From the NCBI GenBank assembly GCA_023411715.1, contig JAEYOM010000183.1, positions 17,437 to 81,436 of the forward strand: DNA of 64,000 bases, in the 5' to 3' direction. Source of the DNA: Bacillota bacterium (GTDB taxonomy: Bacteria; Bacillota; Clostridia; Acetivibrionales; DTU013). Each line of letters opens with the position of its first letter. The stretch's first letter is position 1. Below are positions 34,664-43,206 of this stretch, one piece after another. Position numbers and translations under genes: made by a program. The notes beneath the pieces are model-generated. The model saw only the letters and a list, made by a program, of their open reading frames with translations. It ran no database searches and was not told the DNA's origin.

Positions 34664-36220
34664 ATGAAAATTGGAGTCATTGGAGCCAATGGAAAGGCCG
34701 GAAGCCTGATTTTAAAGGAAGCGGCGGGCCGCGGACACGAAGTAACCGCTATTGTGCGTGACAGGAAGAAGGCAGCGGACATGGGCTATGCCAAGATGTT
34801 GGAACGTGACTTGTTCGCTTTGAATGAGGATGACCTGAGAGACCTGGATGCTGTTGTCTGCGCCGTCAGCCTGCAGGTAAGCGGCGATATGGATCATCCA
34901 TACCAAAAGGCAATGGATCACCTCGCCGGAGTGCTCGGAAATCTTCCAAACACCCGCCTTCTGGTGGTCGGCGGAGCGGCAAGCCTCTATACCGATCCAC
35001 AGAAGAAGCACCAATTCCTTGAGCAGATACCCGAGAAGTGGCAGGCAGTGCCTGCGGATATGGCCAGGGCTTATGCAAGGCTTAGTGAAAGCAGCATCAA
35101 CTGGACATTCTTTTCGCCTGCCGTCACGTTCGATCCAAAGGGCAGACGGACTGGAAAGTATACTATAGGGAGCGATTATGTCATTACAAACGCTTCTAAG
35201 GAAAGTTACATCAGTTATGAGGACTACGCGATCGCGATGGTGGATGAAATCGAGAACAGGTTCCATGAACGCAGGCGTTTCACTGCCGTTTCCGACAGTA
35301 AGCCCGAGGCTGCGGATAAAACCGGTGCGTCCCAGGCGGCTGAATTGCCGGCTAAACCTGAAAAACGGGAGGACGGCTATTACGGCATAATGAAGGTAAA
35401 ACCCGAGTTTTATGGCCTGTCCCGTTATCGTCCGCCCTTCAACTATGAACTTGCCGGTAAAAGTTTCAGGCTTGTTATGGACAAAGAAGAGGATTTCTAT
35501 GTCAGTTTTCTGACAGGTAATACTCTTGAGTGGTCGAAGTTTTCCGGCGGGAAAATAGTGCGCGAAAACTACGAGTGCGCCAAGATCGACGAGTTGACCT
35601 ATTTTGTCAATTTTGAACTGTCAGGATTTTCACCGCGCACCAATATATCGCTGATACTCGATATGGAGCAGCGTCTTGTCACTTTTGTGAGAACGTATAC
35701 AGGGTTCCATGAGAAATACCCCTATCTGGTCGAGAGCGATTATGACTTTGGCGCGATTGATATTGCCGGATTCCCGCTGCCTGCCAAACGGCACGGCTAT
35801 ACGACTGATCTTGTCGGCAAGAGGGTCCTCTGGAATTACGGCCCGAAGTTGTCCATTGTACATGTATACTACAATCCAAACTATATCCGCATCACCTTCC
35901 CGGCTGACCTCAAGTCTCAGGATTGGCGGGAGGATATCGAACGCTATCCCTATGACGAACCAACTACCTATATTAAAATCAAAGACGGCATTTATGCTGT
36001 CAGCGTAATAGAGAAGAATAGATCGCGCAGGGGAGAAACCGGGAATAGTTTGCTTTTCCTGATGGATATGGTACGAGTGCACGATGTGGGCCGTTCTTTC
36101 GGCAATACTCCCTCAAGTTCGGGTGCGATACGTCCCGAGAACTATCTTTTTGCCGCCTATGGTGATTTCGTCTATTCAGACGGGATTATAGAGTCAAAAA
36201 AGAATGTTTATATTGAGTAA
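34664..36220 (+). CDS. NAD(P)-binding SDR-like domain fused to MoaF-like domains
   Basis: 518 residues. Residues 1-205 form a YwnB/NmrA-like NAD(P)-binding domain (IGVIGANGKAGSLILKEAA at the N-terminus; SINWTFFSPAVTFDP later). After a linker rich in Ala, Pro, Glu and Lys, residues about 235-518 repeat the whole MoaF-like protein encoded at 24975-25829 (NYELAGKSFRLVMDKEEDFYVSF, KRHGYTTDLVGKRVLWNYG in sequence). The fusion suggests that the calycin barrel handles the same substrate or product as the oxidoreductase. I know of no characterised protein with this combination. AAGGAGG before ATG 34664; a terminator follows at 36251. Confidence 0.78.
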   Translation: MKIGVIGANGKAGSLILKEAAGRGHEVTAIVRDRKKAADMGYAKMLERDLFALNEDDLRDLDAVVCAVSLQVSGDMDHPYQKAMDHLAGVLGNLPNTRLLVVGGAASLYTDPQKKHQFLEQIPEKWQAVPADMARAYARLSESSINWTFFSPAVTFDPKGRRTGKYTIGSDYVITNASKESYISYEDYAIAMVDEIENRFHERRRFTAVSDSKPEAADKTGASQAAELPAKPEKREDGYYGIMKVKPEFYGLSRYRPPFNYELAGKSFRLVMDKEEDFYVSFLTGNTLEWSKFSGGKIVRENYECAKIDELTYFVNFELSGFSPRTNISLILDMEQRLVTFVRTYTGFHEKYPYLVESDYDFGAIDIAGFPLPAKRHGYTTDLVGKRVLWNYGPKLSIVHVYYNPNYIRITFPADLKSQDWREDIERYPYDEPTTYIKIKDGIYAVSVIEKNRSRRGETGNSLLFLMDMVRVHDVGRSFGNTPSSSGAIRPENYLFAAYGDFVYSDGIIESKKNVYIE

Positions 36221-36250
36221 CGGTATAACATTACTCGAACCGGTAATGAA

Positions 36251-36286
36251 AATCGGGAGCGCATTATAAAGGCTCCCGGTTTTTTT
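36251..36286 (+). terminator. Rho-independent terminator after the SDR-MoaF gene
   Basis: Stem AATCGGGAGC / GCTCCCGGTT with an 11-base loop, followed by TTTTTT. It may let only part of the transcript continue into GH95-MFS-GH31; no clear new promoter is seen at 36287-36350. Confidence 0.9.
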
Positions 36287-36350
36287 AAGGCAGAACCAAG
36301 GTCGAAATTATTTTTTCTCAGGTTAGAACTGATCTTTGGAGGTGCTTGTT

Positions 36351-38708
36351 ATGGAAAATATTTATCAGCTTCGCTATACAAAACCGGCCGACGCTTGGCA
36401 CGACGCTATGCCGCTCGGCAACGGCAGACTTGGTGCGATGGTCTACGGACATACCTGTGTGGAGCGGATACAGCTAAACGACGACTCCCTATGGTACGGC
36501 ACATTTATGGACCGGAATAATCCTTCGCTAAGGGAAAAGCTTCCGGAAATCCGAAGGCTTGTGCTTTCAGGTGACATCCGACGTGCCGAGGAGCTAATAT
36601 TGCAGTACATGGCAGGTACGCCGGGCTGCATGCGCCACTATACGATGCTGGGCGAATTGGATATGGCTCTGAACCAGCATTTGCCTTTCGCTATAGGCTG
36701 GCTGCCGAACAGTGCCGGCACTGAAGACTATTCCTCCAGCCTTGACCTTATGACAGGCGTGCTTACTATCAACCATACGCAGGCCGGCGTCCGCTATCGC
36801 CGGGAGATGTTCATCAGCGCTCCGGCGCAAGTGATGTGCATCCGTCTTGGGTCCGATGTGGCCGGGGCTATCAACCTGGACATCATGATGAACCGCATCA
36901 GTATATCGGATGCGATGGCTGAAGATGACCGGAGGCCCGGACGGCGGGTTAGTGGCGGAGGCTGGCCTGCGCCCAATGCGGATTCAATCCGCACGGTTAA
37001 CGATCATACGATTCTTATGCGCGGTCACGATTCTGAAGTGGAGTTTGCTGCGGCTGTGCGAATCGTGTGTGACGGTGAACTGCAGAATCCGTTTTCTCAG
37101 CTGCTCGCAAGGAATTGCGGAGAAGTCCTGCTGTACCTGGCATCTTCGACTTCCAACCATACGGATGACCCGACCGCAGAAGTGCTTAAGATGCTGGATG
37201 CGGCAGAGCAAAAAGGCTATGACGCATTGCGCGAGGAGCACGTCAGGGACTTCTCCACTTTGATGAAGCGTTGCATACTGGATTTGGGCCCATCTTCGGA
37301 GAAACCGACGGATGAAAGGCTTGACGGGGTTCGAAACGGTGGCGACGACCCTGCGCTGGCCGCGCTATATTTTCAATTCGGCCGTTACCTGATTGTATCC
37401 GGGGGTCGCGAGGGCAGTTCGGCGCTGAACCTGCAGGGCATATGGAACGCGGACTTCATGCCGATGTGGGACAGCAAGTACACGGTAAATATCAATCTGC
37501 AGATGAACTATTGGCCCGTAGAGGTCTGCAACCTGTCGGAGCTGCACATGCCGCTTATGGAACTGCTTGAAAAGATGCAGGAAAGAGGCCGGGAAACTGC
37601 CCGTGTCATGTATGGTATGCGGGGCATGGTCTGTCATCACAACACGGACTACTACGGCGATTGCGCGCCGCAGGACTGGTACATGGCCGCAATGCCATGG
37701 GTGACCGGCGGAGCCTGGCTGGGCTTGCATGTATGGGAGCACTACCTTTACACAAGGGATGTGGAATTCCTGCGCAGGATGTATCCGATATTGCTCGACA
37801 TGGCTCTGTTTTATCAGGATTTCCTGATGGAAGTGGATGGAAAGCTTGTTACATGCCCATCCGTATCGCCGGAGAACAGGTACATTCTACCTGACGGATA
37901 TGACACGCCCATTTGCGCGGCGCCTGCGATGGACAACCAGATATTGCGCGAGTTTTTTGCCGCCTGCATTGAAATACAGAGGCTTCTTGGTCTGGACCCG
38001 GAGCTTTCAGAAAGCTTTGCGGACATTATACCGAAGCTGCCGAAGGATAAAATCGGCTCAAAGGGACAATTGCTCGAATGGGACCGGGAATACCCGGAGC
38101 TCACGCCCGGTATGGGGCATATCTCGCATCTGTTCGCCTGTTACCCCGGGAATGGGATCAATTGGCGCGACACTCCGGAATTAATGCATGCCGTCAGAAG
38201 ATCTCTGGAATTGCGTATGGAAAATGGCGCGGGTATGGGAGGCTGGCCGTTGGCTTGGTATATCAACGTGTTCGCCAGGCTGCAGGATAGCGAGATGACG
38301 GACAGAAATATCCGAAAAATGCTGACGAATTCCTCCGCACGCAACTTGCTCAACGCCAGGGGTGTTTTCCAGATTGACGGAAACCTGGGCGCTACGGCGG
38401 GCATTGCGGAATGCTTGCTGCAAAGCCATATTGCGCTGCATTTTCTGCCGGCGCTCCCTTCTTCATGGAGGGAAGGCAGCATCACTGGCCTTCGTGCGCG
38501 CGGTGCGCTTGAGGTTGATATGAAGTGGAGGGATGGAAAGCTGTCGGAGGCGGTTGTCCGGCCGCAGTTCAACGAACCTATCGAGGTAGTCGGGGAAGTG
38601 TTGAAGGTGACTTGCGACGGCTTGACGGTACCCGTGGAGAAAACCGGAACAGGATTCGTGTTTTCCGCGGAAGGCGGCAGGATCTATAGGCTGACACCGC
38701 CTGATTGA
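36351..38708 (+). CDS. Glycoside hydrolase family 95 (alpha-L-fucosidase / alpha-L-galactosidase)
   Basis: 785 residues from ATG 36351 (GGAGGTG upstream). The N-terminal beta domain starts RYTKPADAWHDAMPLGNGRLGAM in sequence, the central (alpha/alpha)6 barrel has GIWNADFMPMWDSKYTVNIN and NTDYYGDCAPQDWYM, and a C-terminal beta domain ends in IYRLTPPD. All are usual for GH95. No signal peptide. GH95 removes terminal alpha-1,2-fucose or L-galactose from xyloglucan, mucin-like or plant glycans. It precedes an MFS transporter and GH31 on the same strand. Confidence 0.92.
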   Translation: MENIYQLRYTKPADAWHDAMPLGNGRLGAMVYGHTCVERIQLNDDSLWYGTFMDRNNPSLREKLPEIRRLVLSGDIRRAEELILQYMAGTPGCMRHYTMLGELDMALNQHLPFAIGWLPNSAGTEDYSSSLDLMTGVLTINHTQAGVRYRREMFISAPAQVMCIRLGSDVAGAINLDIMMNRISISDAMAEDDRRPGRRVSGGGWPAPNADSIRTVNDHTILMRGHDSEVEFAAAVRIVCDGELQNPFSQLLARNCGEVLLYLASSTSNHTDDPTAEVLKMLDAAEQKGYDALREEHVRDFSTLMKRCILDLGPSSEKPTDERLDGVRNGGDDPALAALYFQFGRYLIVSGGREGSSALNLQGIWNADFMPMWDSKYTVNINLQMNYWPVEVCNLSELHMPLMELLEKMQERGRETARVMYGMRGMVCHHNTDYYGDCAPQDWYMAAMPWVTGGAWLGLHVWEHYLYTRDVEFLRRMYPILLDMALFYQDFLMEVDGKLVTCPSVSPENRYILPDGYDTPICAAPAMDNQILREFFAACIEIQRLLGLDPELSESFADIIPKLPKDKIGSKGQLLEWDREYPELTPGMGHISHLFACYPGNGINWRDTPELMHAVRRSLELRMENGAGMGGWPLAWYINVFARLQDSEMTDRNIRKMLTNSSARNLLNARGVFQIDGNLGATAGIAECLLQSHIALHFLPALPSSWREGSITGLRARGALEVDMKWRDGKLSEAVVRPQFNEPIEVVGEVLKVTCDGLTVPVEKTGTGFVFSAEGGRIYRLTPPD

Positions 38709-38778
38709 ATACATATGACTAAGCCGTTGTATCCGGCAGCAAATACAACGGAGAATAAGATTATCTTCTGGAGCGGCT

Positions 38779-40065
38779 ATGATAAATATAATTCCTAATT
38801 TTGCGGACAGTATGAAAACTTCTTTCCGGCATGTACGGGGAAATGCCCGGGCTTGCCTGCTGACACAGCCATTGTGGTCGGTTGCGGCCAATCTTTTTAC
38901 CCCTTACATGACGCTGTATATGCTTGCAGTGGGCTGTACAAACGATCAGGTGGGGCTTGTCAACGCAATCGGAATGGTTATGGGCGTCTTCAACGCCATA
39001 TTTGCAGGATGGATCACAGATCGTTTGGGAAGGCGCATAGCAAATGCGCTTGGAGATTTGTTCTGCTGGGTGCTGGCCTGCCTGATATGGGGTCTTTCTC
39101 AAAACTTTATATGGTTTATTGCCGCAGCCTGTGCCAACTCCTTCTCACGGGTCAGCGGTGTAGCCTGGAACTGCTCTTTGAGCGAGGACATATCTCCCGA
39201 ACACCGGGTAAATATCTTTTGGTGGCTGAACATTGTAGCGACGCTTGCCGCATTTGTCACGCCGCTTATGAATCTGCTGATCAGGCCGTATGGTCTTGTT
39301 CCTGCGATGAGAGGGGTGCTTCTCGGCTCCTCGGCGCTGCTGGTAGTCGCCACATATATACGTTACAGAATGATGCGTGAACTGCCGGTGGGACGGGCTC
39401 GTATGGAAGCCGCCCGCAGGGAATCCCCCTTTGCTGCACTGAAGGCCTATGCTCCGCTGCTTCGGCTGATATTTACCAACCCGCTGTTACTTATCTACAT
39501 TCTATTACGAACGTTGTATTACGTACAGGCCGGTTTTAAGGGGACGTTCCAGCCAATAACCATTGTCCAGGGTCTGGGCTTTACAAGCGGGATAATCGGA
39601 ACGCTCAACCTTATTACAGGCGCAATGATGCTGCTGACTCAGTTTCTGCTGCTGCCCAGGCTTCGGACGCTTTCTTCTGACAAAGCGCTGGCTGTTAGTT
39701 TTGCAATGATGACAGCAAGCATATTGATGCTGGTGTTCTCACCGGCACACTCGATGCTTCTGCTGATCCTAAGTACGGTACTTTCCGCTTCAGGTTCCGT
39801 TGTAACCGGTATGCTTGTGGATACCTCTCTGGCGAATGCCGTGCCGGACATGGAGCGGGCGCAGTTGCTGTCTCTTGTAACATTGCTGACAGTGACGCTC
39901 TCGGCGCCGTTAATGTGGCTGGGTGGAATTCTCTCAGGTATGCCTGATCTGGGACCGAGGCTGCCGATGGCTGTAATAGCTGCACTATTCGTGGTTTGCC
40001 TGGCGCTTCTGTGGATTGCGGAAAGGATAAAAAAGGGGAAGAACAGGAGGAGAGAAAATGATTGA
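38779..40065 (+). CDS. Major facilitator superfamily transporter
   Basis: 428 residues with about 12 helices. The loop 2-3 motif GWITDRLGRRIANALGD (about 73-89) is the MFS signature. The substrate is unknown; in this operon a sugar or deglycosylated product is likely, by uptake or export. Its last eight bases overlap the GH31 start, so the two are translationally coupled. The start ATG 38779 has GGAG only a few bases away. Confidence 0.9.
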   Translation: MINIIPNFADSMKTSFRHVRGNARACLLTQPLWSVAANLFTPYMTLYMLAVGCTNDQVGLVNAIGMVMGVFNAIFAGWITDRLGRRIANALGDLFCWVLACLIWGLSQNFIWFIAAACANSFSRVSGVAWNCSLSEDISPEHRVNIFWWLNIVATLAAFVTPLMNLLIRPYGLVPAMRGVLLGSSALLVVATYIRYRMMRELPVGRARMEAARRESPFAALKAYAPLLRLIFTNPLLLIYILLRTLYYVQAGFKGTFQPITIVQGLGFTSGIIGTLNLITGAMMLLTQFLLLPRLRTLSSDKALAVSFAMMTASILMLVFSPAHSMLLLILSTVLSASGSVVTGMLVDTSLANAVPDMERAQLLSLVTLLTVTLSAPLMWLGGILSGMPDLGPRLPMAVIAALFVVCLALLWIAERIKKGKNRRREND

Positions 40066-42517
40066 ATCTATTGAATATTTTCCTGATTATGTACTGCTGC
40101 ATACAAGGAACGGGCTTCTGCGCCTTGAGCCATATCTGCCGTCAGTCGTGCGCATAACATACACGCAAAGGGGAGATTTCAGGCAAACACCCAGCCGGAT
40201 TGTGCTGCCGGATTGCAGGGTGACGGTGGACTGGGACGTGAAGGAAACGGACAGAGAGGTCTTGCTCATAACGGAGTTGCTGCAGATTCATGTGGATAAG
40301 CAGACTGGCGCGCTGTCATACCATGACTCGCAAGGGAACCTGCTGGTAAAGGAACCGGAGCGCGAGGGCCGGACACTGGAGGAAATCGAGGTATTCAGAA
40401 CCGTGTATGATTCCTCGGATGAGGTGAAAACGGTAGGCGGTATTGACGGAATCAGATCTACGGTGCAGGGAGGCCGGAAGATATCGGACCGGAAGGCATA
40501 TCACGGCAAGCTGGGATTCGTTTGGGACGAAAGAGAGGCGTTATATGGGCTCGGTTCACATGAAGAAGGGATGATGAGCCTTCGCGGACAACACCAATAT
40601 CTGTACCAGGAAAACATGAAGGCCGTCGTCCCTGTGCTGGTTTCCACTAAAGGATACGGAATACTGCTTGACTGCCAGTCGCTCATGACGTTTCACGACG
40701 ATGCGTACGGATCTTATTTGTGGTGTGACGTTGTTGAAGAGCTGGATTATTATTTTATTTATGGCCCCGGTTTTGATAAAATCATTTCGAACTACCGCAG
40801 TATTACCGGTCAGGCGCCAATGCTGCCGAAATGGGCGTTCGGGTATATGCAGTCAAAGGAACGATACCGTTCGCAGGAAGAACTGATTGAAATAGCCGAA
40901 GAATACCGGAGGCGTAGCATTCCGCTGGATACGCTTGTTTTGGACTGGCAGTCCTGGACCGGAAATCTGTGGGGGCAGAAGACTCTTGACCCTGAACGTT
41001 TTCCGGACCCCGACGGTATGATGGATCGGCTTCATGAAATGAATATCCGTCTTATGATATCAGTCTGGCCGAACATGAGCGCCGGAGGTGACAATTACCG
41101 GGAGTTCCGGGAGCGGGGCCTGATGCTGGGAGATCATACGCATTACGACCCGTTCCGGAAGGAAGGCCGGGAGCTTTACTGGAAGCAGGCAAGAGAAGGT
41201 CTTTTCAAGCATGGGATTGACGCGTGGTGGTGCGACTGTTCCGAGCCGTTCGAGGCGGACTGGCGCGGTGTAGTGAAACCGGAGCCGGAGGAGCGCATGA
41301 GAATTAATACCGAGGAATCGAAAAAATACATCGATCCCGGAGAAATAAACGTATACTCGCTGTTGCATTCCCAAGCGATATATGAGGGTCAGAGGAAAAC
41401 CACCGATCAAAAGCGTGTAGTAAACCTGACACGTTCGTCGTACGCAGGTCAGCACCGCTATTCTACGATTACATGGTCGGGTGATATCTCGGCAAACTGG
41501 GAAACACTGAAAAGGCAGATCCCGGCGGGCCTCAACTTTTGCGCATCAGGAGAGCCGTACTGGACGGTTGACATTGGTGCGTTCTTTGTCAGCGGCAGAA
41601 ACAGGAACAAATATTTCAACAACGATCCGGCATTCCCTGTTCCATGGTTTATCGCGGGCGACTATGACGACGGCTGCGATGATCTGGGATATCGGGAGCT
41701 ATACGTAAGGTGGTTCCAATATGGAGCGTTTCTGCCGGTATTCCGATCCCACGGTACGGGCACGCCCAGGGAAATATGGCGCTTCGGAGAGCAAGGAGAT
41801 GTGTTCTATGACACGCTGGTCAAATCCGTTCAACTGAGATACAGGCTGCTGCCGTATATTTACTCGCTGGCAGGCATGGTGACACATAACGGCTATACGA
41901 TGATGAGGGCGCTTGCGTTTGATTTCGTAGAGGACGGCAATGTTTTCGATATTGATGACCAGTATATGTTTGGCCCGGCGCTGATGGTATGCCCTGTGAC
42001 GAAGCCGATGTATTATGCGGCGGGTTCGGATAAACTTAAGGATACTCCGAAGACCCGGGAGGTTTATTTCCCTGCGGGCAGCGATTGGTATGATTTCTGG
42101 ACCGGTGAGCGTATTTGCGGCGGGCGGACGGTTTGCGTGGACGCGCCGCTTGATATAATTCCGCTTTATGTGAGGGCGGGTTCAGTTATCCCGATGGGTC
42201 CGGTTGTTCAGAATGCCTTCGAAAATCCGGGTACGCCTCTCGAATTGCGTATTTATCCCGGGAGCGATGGAGAATTCCTGTTCTATGACGACGCCGGGGA
42301 CGGGTATTCCTATGAAGAAGGTGATTATTCGTTTACGAAGATCGTTTGGAACGACAGCCTTTCAGAGCTTACAGTTAAGCCGGCAGTAGGAAATCTCACG
42401 CTAATGCGGCAGTTCCGCGCCATAAAAGTAACAGACGGGGAAAGCGCGGACCTTAATGAGGCTGAACAAGCCATATCGATTCAATATGTCGGGAATATGA
42501 CTAGATTGAGATTATAA
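40058..42517 (+). CDS. Glycoside hydrolase family 31 (alpha-glucosidase/alpha-xylosidase type)
   Basis: 819 residues. An N-terminal galactose-mutarotase-like beta domain precedes the (beta/alpha)8 barrel. The nucleophile Asp is in AWWCDCSEPFEADW, the acid/base Asp in TWSGDISANWETL, and YQENMKAVVPVLVSTKGYG-like substrate contacts are present. GH31 covers alpha-glucosidases, alpha-xylosidases, sulfoquinovosidases and others; with GH95, GH43 and GH51 neighbours, an alpha-xylosidase acting on xyloglucan-like oligosaccharides is attractive but unproven. AGGAGGAG before ATG 40058. Cytoplasmic. Confidence 0.92.
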   Translation: MIESIEYFPDYVLLHTRNGLLRLEPYLPSVVRITYTQRGDFRQTPSRIVLPDCRVTVDWDVKETDREVLLITELLQIHVDKQTGALSYHDSQGNLLVKEPEREGRTLEEIEVFRTVYDSSDEVKTVGGIDGIRSTVQGGRKISDRKAYHGKLGFVWDEREALYGLGSHEEGMMSLRGQHQYLYQENMKAVVPVLVSTKGYGILLDCQSLMTFHDDAYGSYLWCDVVEELDYYFIYGPGFDKIISNYRSITGQAPMLPKWAFGYMQSKERYRSQEELIEIAEEYRRRSIPLDTLVLDWQSWTGNLWGQKTLDPERFPDPDGMMDRLHEMNIRLMISVWPNMSAGGDNYREFRERGLMLGDHTHYDPFRKEGRELYWKQAREGLFKHGIDAWWCDCSEPFEADWRGVVKPEPEERMRINTEESKKYIDPGEINVYSLLHSQAIYEGQRKTTDQKRVVNLTRSSYAGQHRYSTITWSGDISANWETLKRQIPAGLNFCASGEPYWTVDIGAFFVSGRNRNKYFNNDPAFPVPWFIAGDYDDGCDDLGYRELYVRWFQYGAFLPVFRSHGTGTPREIWRFGEQGDVFYDTLVKSVQLRYRLLPYIYSLAGMVTHNGYTMMRALAFDFVEDGNVFDIDDQYMFGPALMVCPVTKPMYYAAGSDKLKDTPKTREVYFPAGSDWYDFWTGERICGGRTVCVDAPLDIIPLYVRAGSVIPMGPVVQNAFENPGTPLELRIYPGSDGEFLFYDDAGDGYSYEEGDYSFTKIVWNDSLSELTVKPAVGNLTLMRQFRAIKVTDGESADLNEAEQAISIQYVGNMTRLRL

Positions 42518-42581
42518 TATGAAGAAGGACTTAAATGCGGATTAACTTTATCTAAAATATTTTTATAAAAGGAGTGTTTTT

Positions 42582-42989
42582 ATGAAACGGATAGTGGATT
42601 TTATTAATGAAGCGCACGTAGGTTACTTTGCAACGGTGGAAGGCAGGCAGCCGCGTGTCCGCGCCTTTGGGTTCGGGTATTACGAAGACGGAAGATTCTG
42701 GTTTTGCACAAACAACACAAAAAAGGTATACGCTCAGCTCAAGGCTAATCCTTATGCCGAGGTTTTATTTACCAGACCGGATTTTTCACTGTACCTTCGA
42801 TTGAGCGGCCATGTCGTTTTCGATACCAGCCTTGAGGCCAAGAAGAAGGTGATGGATGCGATGCCGGGCGTTGCCGCTCTGTACGGGAGCCCGGACAATC
42901 CTGTCTTCGAGGTGTTTTATATTGAGAATGGAGAGGCGGTGCTGGAGACATTTCCGGCGAAAGAACCGGCTCATGTCGTTAAGTTCTAG
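42582..42989 (+). CDS. Pyridoxamine 5'-phosphate oxidase-like flavin-binding protein
   Basis: 135 residues, the small split-barrel fold. VDFINEAHVGYFATVEGRQPRV at the N-terminus and DGRFWFCTNNTKKVYAQLKANPYAEV are hallmark stretches of the PNPOx-like family, which bind FMN or F420 and reduce small molecules. It is not the vitamin B6 enzyme itself, given its size. AAAGGAG before ATG 42582. It is the last gene of the long plus-strand operon, 64 bases after GH31; a redox step on the released aglycone is one possible role. Confidence 0.85.
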   Translation: MKRIVDFINEAHVGYFATVEGRQPRVRAFGFGYYEDGRFWFCTNNTKKVYAQLKANPYAEVLFTRPDFSLYLRLSGHVVFDTSLEAKKKVMDAMPGVAALYGSPDNPVFEVFYIENGEAVLETFPAKEPAHVVKF

Positions 42990-43023
42990 ATTGTAACAGC
43001 CGGAACCGATTTGAGGCCGCCGC

Positions 43024-43054
43024 TGCAATCCGGCAGAAACGCTGCCGGGTTGCA
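43024..43054. terminator. Hairpin between convergent PNPOx-like and GH51 genes
   Basis: A 13-bp stem TGCAATCCGGCAG / CTGCCGGGTTGCA (one G-U pair) with loop AAACG. There is no T run on the plus strand. The rest of 42990-43206 shows nothing recognisable. Confidence 0.55.
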
Positions 43055-43206
43055 CGAAAGCCTGATGAAGCTGTCCTGATATCTATATCTGTATTTCAGC
43101 GCATGCCGTGTGCAGTTGAAACCGTCATATTTCATTCCTTGTATACAAATAGAAAACAATCAAGCCATGATGCCTATTCCTTCACCCATCCTGTCAGCCG
43201 GTATGG

